Under the pieces are notes generated by a model. That model was not told the origin of the DNA. It searched no databases and was given only the letters and a program-made list of their open reading frames with translations. 64,000 nt of DNA from CAVUMR01 sp963742715 (GTDB lineage: Bacteria > Actinomycetota > Actinomycetes > Mycobacteriales > Micromonosporaceae): NCBI GenBank assembly GCA_963742715.1, contig CAVUMR010000001.1, positions 248,001-312,000 of the forward strand. Direction: 5' to 3'. A program made the translations under genes and the position numbers. This document shows, piece after piece, positions 61,025 to 64,000 of this stretch. Numbering within the stretch: the first letter of the stretch is position 1; each line of letters starts with the position of its first letter.

Positions 61025-61920
61025 CCGCGGCGTCGGGGCCGGCCGGCCGCCCGGCCCCGCGCGGCGGCTCCGCACGACGGCCGGCGCCGCGGCCGACCCG
61101 CCGACCCGCCGACGGTCCCCCTGACACCACTCCGGTGTCCGCATCCGGTCGGGCGCCGTCGATATCGCTCGAGGTCACCGGGCTGCGGGTCTGGTTCGGT
61201 GGGGTACGCGCGGTAGACGGTTTCGACCTGCGGCACGACCGCGGCGGTGTGGTGGGGCTGATCGGACCGAACGGGGCCGGCAAGACAACCGTGCTGAACG
61301 TACTGTCCGGCGTCATCCCGGCGACCGCCGGCAGCGCCCACCTGGACGGTCTGCGGCTGGACGGCCTACGGCCGGACCGGATCGCGCGTGCCGGGGTGGC
61401 CCGTACCTTCCAGAACCTGCAGACCTTCGGGTCCCTGTCGGTGCTGGACAACGTCCTGGTACCGGTCGACGCGGCGCGCGCGGCTCGACCGGTGGTCGGA
61501 CTGTTCCACCTGCTCACCAGCCGGCACAGCGGTACCCGGCGGGCAGCCGCGCAACGGTTGCTCGACGACGTGGGCCTGGCCGAGTTCGCCGACCGACCGG
61601 CGGCGAGTCTCCCGTACCCGATGCAGCGCCGGCTCGAGGTGGCCCGCGCGCTGGCCGCACAGCCCCGACTGCTGCTGCTGGACGAGCCGCTGGCCGGCCT
61701 GTCCGCGACCGAGCGTGGCAACCTCGCCACGCTGTTCCGCGCGATCGCCCGGTACGGGGTGACCGTGCTGCTGGTCGAACACGACGTCGCCACCGTGCTG
61801 CGGACCTGCGACCGGGTGGTGGTGCTCGACTCCGGCCGGGTGCTGGCCGACGGTACGCCGGCCGAGGTGCGCGCCGATCCGCGGGTACAGCGTGCCTACC
61901 TCGGCGCGGGGGCGGCATGA
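61021..61920 (+). CDS. livG: Branched-chain amino acid ABC transporter ATPase (LivG)
   Basis: 299 residues. A Pro/Arg-rich extension of about 48 precedes the ATPase domain: LIGPNGAGKTTVLN (Walker A), ARTFQNLQTF (Q-loop), LLLLDEPLAGLS (Walker B) and VEHDVATVL (switch His). The signature motif reads LPYPMQRRLEVARAL; the usual Gly (LSYGQ or LPYGxQ) is Pro, which may lower ATP hydrolysis at that site, with LivF supplying an intact one. GTG at 61021 overlaps the livM stop, and the gene overlaps livF by 4 bp. Confidence 0.9.
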   Translation: MTAASGPAGRPAPRGGSARRPAPRPTRRPADGPPDTTPVSASGRAPSISLEVTGLRVWFGGVRAVDGFDLRHDRGGVVGLIGPNGAGKTTVLNVLSGVIPATAGSAHLDGLRLDGLRPDRIARAGVARTFQNLQTFGSLSVLDNVLVPVDAARAARPVVGLFHLLTSRHSGTRRAAAQRLLDDVGLAEFADRPAASLPYPMQRRLEVARALAAQPRLLLLDEPLAGLSATERGNLATLFRAIARYGVTVLLVEHDVATVLRTCDRVVVLDSGRVLADGTPAEVRADPRVQRAYLGAGAA

Positions 61921-62636
61921 GCCTGCTGGAGTTGCGTGGCCTGGTCGCCGGGTACGGCCGGATCGACGCGCTGCACGGCGTGTCCCTGGAGGTCACGGCC
62001 GGCGAGGCGGTCACTCTGATCGGCGCCAACGGGGCCGGTAAGTCCACCGTCCTGAAGGCCGCTGCGGGGCTCCTGCCGGCGCGTAGTGGCCGGGTGCTGT
62101 TCGACGGTACCGACGTGACGTCCTGGCCCGCGGAACGCCGTGCCAGGGCCGGTATCGGGCTGGTTCCGGAGGGCCGCCGGGTCTTCCCCGGGCTGTCCGT
62201 CGCGGACAACCTGCTGCTCGGCAGGTACCGGCGTGCGCGCCGGGCCCGGCGGGACCGGATCGACACGGTGTACGAGCTGTTCCCGATCCTGCGCCAGCGG
62301 ATGGCTCAGCCGGCCGGCACGCTGTCCGGCGGCGAGCAGCAGATGCTGGCGATCGGGCGGGCGCTCGCGGGTGGGCCGCGGCTACTGCTGCTGGACGAGC
62401 CGTCGTTGGGTCTGGCGCCGCGGGCCGTCGCCGAGGTGACCGGCGCGCTGGCCGAGCTGACCCGCCAGGACGTGACCCTGGTACTGGTGGAGCAGAACGC
62501 GCAGGCCGCGTTCCAGGTGGCCCGAAGCGGTTGGCTGCTGGATCGCGGCCGGCTGCGGCTGTCCGGGACCACCGCCGAACTCGCCGCGGACGACCGGGTC
62601 CGGGCTGCCTATCTCGGCGCCGAACTCGAGGCCTGA
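61917..62636 (+). CDS. livF: Branched-chain amino acid ABC transporter ATPase (LivF)
   Basis: 239 residues, complete: LIGANGAGKSTVLKAAAGLL (Walker A), GLVPEGRRVFPGLSV typical of LivF, the intact signature LSGGEQQMLAIGRAL, LLLLDEPSLGLAPRAV (Walker B) and VEQNAQAAF in place of the switch region. It forms a heterodimer with LivG and powers LivHM. Start overlaps the livG stop (ATGA). Last gene of the operon; a hairpin follows. Confidence 0.93.
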   Translation: MSLLELRGLVAGYGRIDALHGVSLEVTAGEAVTLIGANGAGKSTVLKAAAGLLPARSGRVLFDGTDVTSWPAERRARAGIGLVPEGRRVFPGLSVADNLLLGRYRRARRARRDRIDTVYELFPILRQRMAQPAGTLSGGEQQMLAIGRALAGGPRLLLLDEPSLGLAPRAVAEVTGALAELTRQDVTLVLVEQNAQAAFQVARSGWLLDRGRLRLSGTTAELAADDRVRAAYLGAELEA

Positions 62637-62646
62637 CCGGCTCCTG

Positions 62647-62677
62647 CGCGGGACCGCTCTACGCCGACCGTCCCGCG
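62647..62677 (+). terminator. Hairpin after the liv operon
   Basis: CGCGGGAC (62647-62654) and GTCCCGCG (62670-62677), 8-bp stem with a 15-nt loop, followed by GTATCTCTTCT. It lies between livF and the convergent cvnD gene. Confidence 0.6.
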
Positions 62678-62744
62678 GTATCTCTTCTGAGCCACCCGGC
62701 CGGCCATGGGCGGAGCGGCTGGTCGCCCGGGAACGGCTGATCGA

Positions 62745-63335
62745 TCAGTGGCTGGGGGCGGCCTGCCGGGAGCGGCGCAGCGAGAGGACGTACTCGACCA
62801 GCGAGATCAGTACCTGCTTGGTCGCCTCCCGGCCGCGCGCGTCGGTCGGGATTACCGGTACGTCCGGCGCCACCGCCAGCGCCTCGCGTACCTCGTTGAT
62901 GTCGTGGTACTGCAGCCCGTCGAAGCAGTTGATCGCGATCAGGTACGGCAGGCGGCGGTGCTCGAAGAAGTCCACCGCGGCGAAACAGTCCGCGAGCCGA
63001 CGGGTGTCCACCAGTACCACCGCACCGATCGCGCCGCGGATCAGCTCGTCCCACATGAACCAGAAGCGGGTCTGGCCCGGTGTACCGAACAGGTACAGGA
63101 TGAGGTCCGAGTCGATGGTGATCCGGCCGAAGTCCATCGCCACAGTGGTCGTCGTCTTGCCCGGTACATCCGGGTTGTCGTCGACGCCCACGCCAGCCGT
63201 CGTCATGATGGCCTCGGTGGTCAGCGGCGTGATCTCCGACACCGACCCGACCAGCGTGGTCTTGCCGACACCGAACCCACCGGCGATGACGATCTTCGCG
63301 GACGTCACGCGACCGCCTGCGCTGCGGTAGGCCAC
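62745..63335 (-). CDS. cvnD: Conservon Ras-like GTPase (CvnD)
   Basis: 196 residues. IVIAGGFGVGKTTLVGSVSE is the P-loop, TTTTVAMDFGRITID the switch region, LYLFGTPGQTRFWFMWDELI the GTPGQ (switch II) motif and AVVLVDTRRLADCF the next strand; the end, KQVLISLVEYVLSL, is typical. GTG at 63335 is chosen because GGAGG lies upstream at correct spacing; GTG at 63356 would overlap cvnC by 20 nt. The GTPase is the output of conservon systems, controlled by CvnB and CvnC. Confidence 0.92.
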   Translation of the reverse strand: MAYRSAGGRVTSAKIVIAGGFGVGKTTLVGSVSEITPLTTEAIMTTAGVGVDDNPDVPGKTTTTVAMDFGRITIDSDLILYLFGTPGQTRFWFMWDELIRGAIGAVVLVDTRRLADCFAAVDFFEHRRLPYLIAINCFDGLQYHDINEVREALAVAPDVPVIPTDARGREATKQVLISLVEYVLSLRRSRQAAPSH

Positions 63336-63336
63336 G

Positions 63337-63702
63337 TCAGAGCCTCCGAAGTCCACTCAGCACCCTCTCCAGCAGTTCCATGCCCACGGCGTCGTCGTCG
63401 ATCGACGTCGGTGCGTACACCGAAACCATGCCCTCGGCAGCCATGTCGGCCACCAGGACACGGGTAACACCGAGGGGCAGCTGCATCCGCGCGGCGATCT
63501 CGGCGAGCGACTGCACGCGTAATGCGCAGAGCCCGACGATCAGCTGCTGCTCCCGACCACCAATCGCACCCGTCTCCCGGCCACGGGGCGTCGTCTCGAT
63601 AAGTGCCTCAATGGCGATGTCAACCCGGGGACGGGTCCGGCCACGCGTGACGGCATACGGACGCACAAGTGCGCCAGCAGGTTCGTCGAACTCGTCGACC
63701 AT
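63337..63702 (-). CDS. cvnC: Conservon DUF742 protein (CvnC)
   Basis: 121 residues, DUF742. LVRPYAVTRGRTRPRVDIAI near the start and the winged-helix-like SLAEIAARMQLPLGVTRVLV followed by LLERVLSGLRRL are the family hallmarks. CvnC is thought to act with CvnB and CvnD at the membrane. It lies 30 nt after cvnB and 1 nt before the cvnD start codon. Confidence 0.92.
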   Translation of the reverse strand: MVDEFDEPAGALVRPYAVTRGRTRPRVDIAIEALIETTPRGRETGAIGGREQQLIVGLCALRVQSLAEIAARMQLPLGVTRVLVADMAAEGMVSVYAPTSIDDDAVGMELLERVLSGLRRL

Positions 63703-63732
63703 CGCCTACACCCCCGAGCCGTCCACGCGCCG

Positions 63733-64000
63733 CTAGCTCAACCGGGGCGCCGACTCGCGCGGCGCCGGGGTCAATGCGTCGCCGACCCGGTCGACCAGCA
63801 AGGCCATCTCGTACCCGACCTGACCGACGTCGCAGCTGCGAGCGGCCAGTACGGCGAACGAGGAGCCATCGCTGATGGACATGAGGAAGAGAAAGCCGTT
63901 GTCCATCTCCACCACGGTCTGCAGTACCGCGCCGCCCTCGAAGCACCGGGAAGCCCCTTGAGTGAGGCTGACCAGGCCGGAAGCGATCGCGGCGAGCTGG
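63733..64000 (-). CDS. cvnB: Conservon roadblock/LC7 protein (CvnB), cut by the right edge
   Basis: The last 88 codons lie in the window: QLAAIASGLVSLTQGASRCF, then VVEMDNGFLFLMSISDGSSF and DVGQVGYEMALLVDRVGDAL. This is the C-terminal two thirds of a roadblock/LC7 domain; the start and probably the sensor gene cvnA are beyond the edge. It is related to the roadblock protein at 57275, but that one lacks this protein's Ser/Pro/Arg-rich end. Confidence 0.9.
   Translation of the reverse strand, partial: QLAAIASGLVSLTQGASRCFEGGAVLQTVVEMDNGFLFLMSISDGSSFAVLAARSCDVGQVGYEMALLVDRVGDALTPAPRESAPRLS

Overview
High-GC (about 70%) actinobacterial chromosome, almost fully coding and with no tRNA, rRNA, CRISPR array or intact insertion sequence. 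Pointers to Actinobacteria: an acyl-CoA carboxylase with a small epsilon subunit, conservon (CvnB/CvnC/CvnD) genes, an LpdA-type flavoprotein, an ECF sigma factor with a built-in zinc finger, sugar ABC operons without their own ATPase, and many start codons placed 6-8 nt after a TANNNT box (leaderless mRNAs). The GTAC-rich base pattern and the GCGGAGCC-type repeat before purE suggest Micromonosporaceae, but this is inference.

Layout. 1-4400: start of a secreted protein, a CoA-binding protein, purE-purK and a GGDEF-like regulator. 4700-9150: a membrane-anchored ECF sigma factor, a 28-codon leader ORF coupled to a GtrA gene, a second GtrA gene, a MaoC hydratase and a PH-domain protein. 9300-13400: birA facing pccB-accE-maf-O-methyltransferase. 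13400-19100: a Ugp-like ABC operon and the biotin carboxylase/BCCP subunit, which has a one-base frameshift in the sequence given. 19100-23400: lpdA, a gamma-glutamylcyclotransferase, a tandem GNAT protein and a DUF4349 lipoprotein. 23300-30350: a maltose/maltodextrin operon (malE-malF-malG-GH13 enzyme) and a divergent LacI-family regulator, also frameshifted, around a recognisable operator. 30370-36700: LigD, VOC, pentapeptide/DinB, M20 peptidase and a B12-dependent mutase large subunit. 36800-45600: a membrane Ser/Thr kinase, a FluG-like pair (amidohydrolase plus glutamine synthetase-like enzyme), a phosphohexomutase, a PP2C phosphatase and a small LuxR-family ATPase. 45700-51300: an FGGY kinase and a divergent upp / deoC-aldehyde dehydrogenase group for nucleoside salvage and deoxyribose breakdown.

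52200-57670 is the most unusual part: a GNAT gene, a very acidic repeat protein, a 981-residue protein and a roadblock protein, closely packed. The large protein joins a degenerate IS110-type transposase domain, lacking its catalytic acidic residues, to a long disordered linker and a tail that resembles the C-terminus of conservon sensor kinases (CvnA). The roadblock gene overlaps it by 4 bp. After a five-gene branched-chain amino-acid type ABC operon (livJHMGF), a conventional cvnB-cvnC-cvnD set enters from the right edge on the opposite strand. I read the first module as a domesticated transposase serving as a scaffold or sensor in a GTPase-signalling complex, and consider it the best candidate for an undescribed system here.

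The genes also connect: BirA would biotinylate the AccA subunit that works with PccB/AccE; the mutase could process the resulting methylmalonyl-CoA after epimerisation; and the kinase and phosphatase could form a signalling pair.
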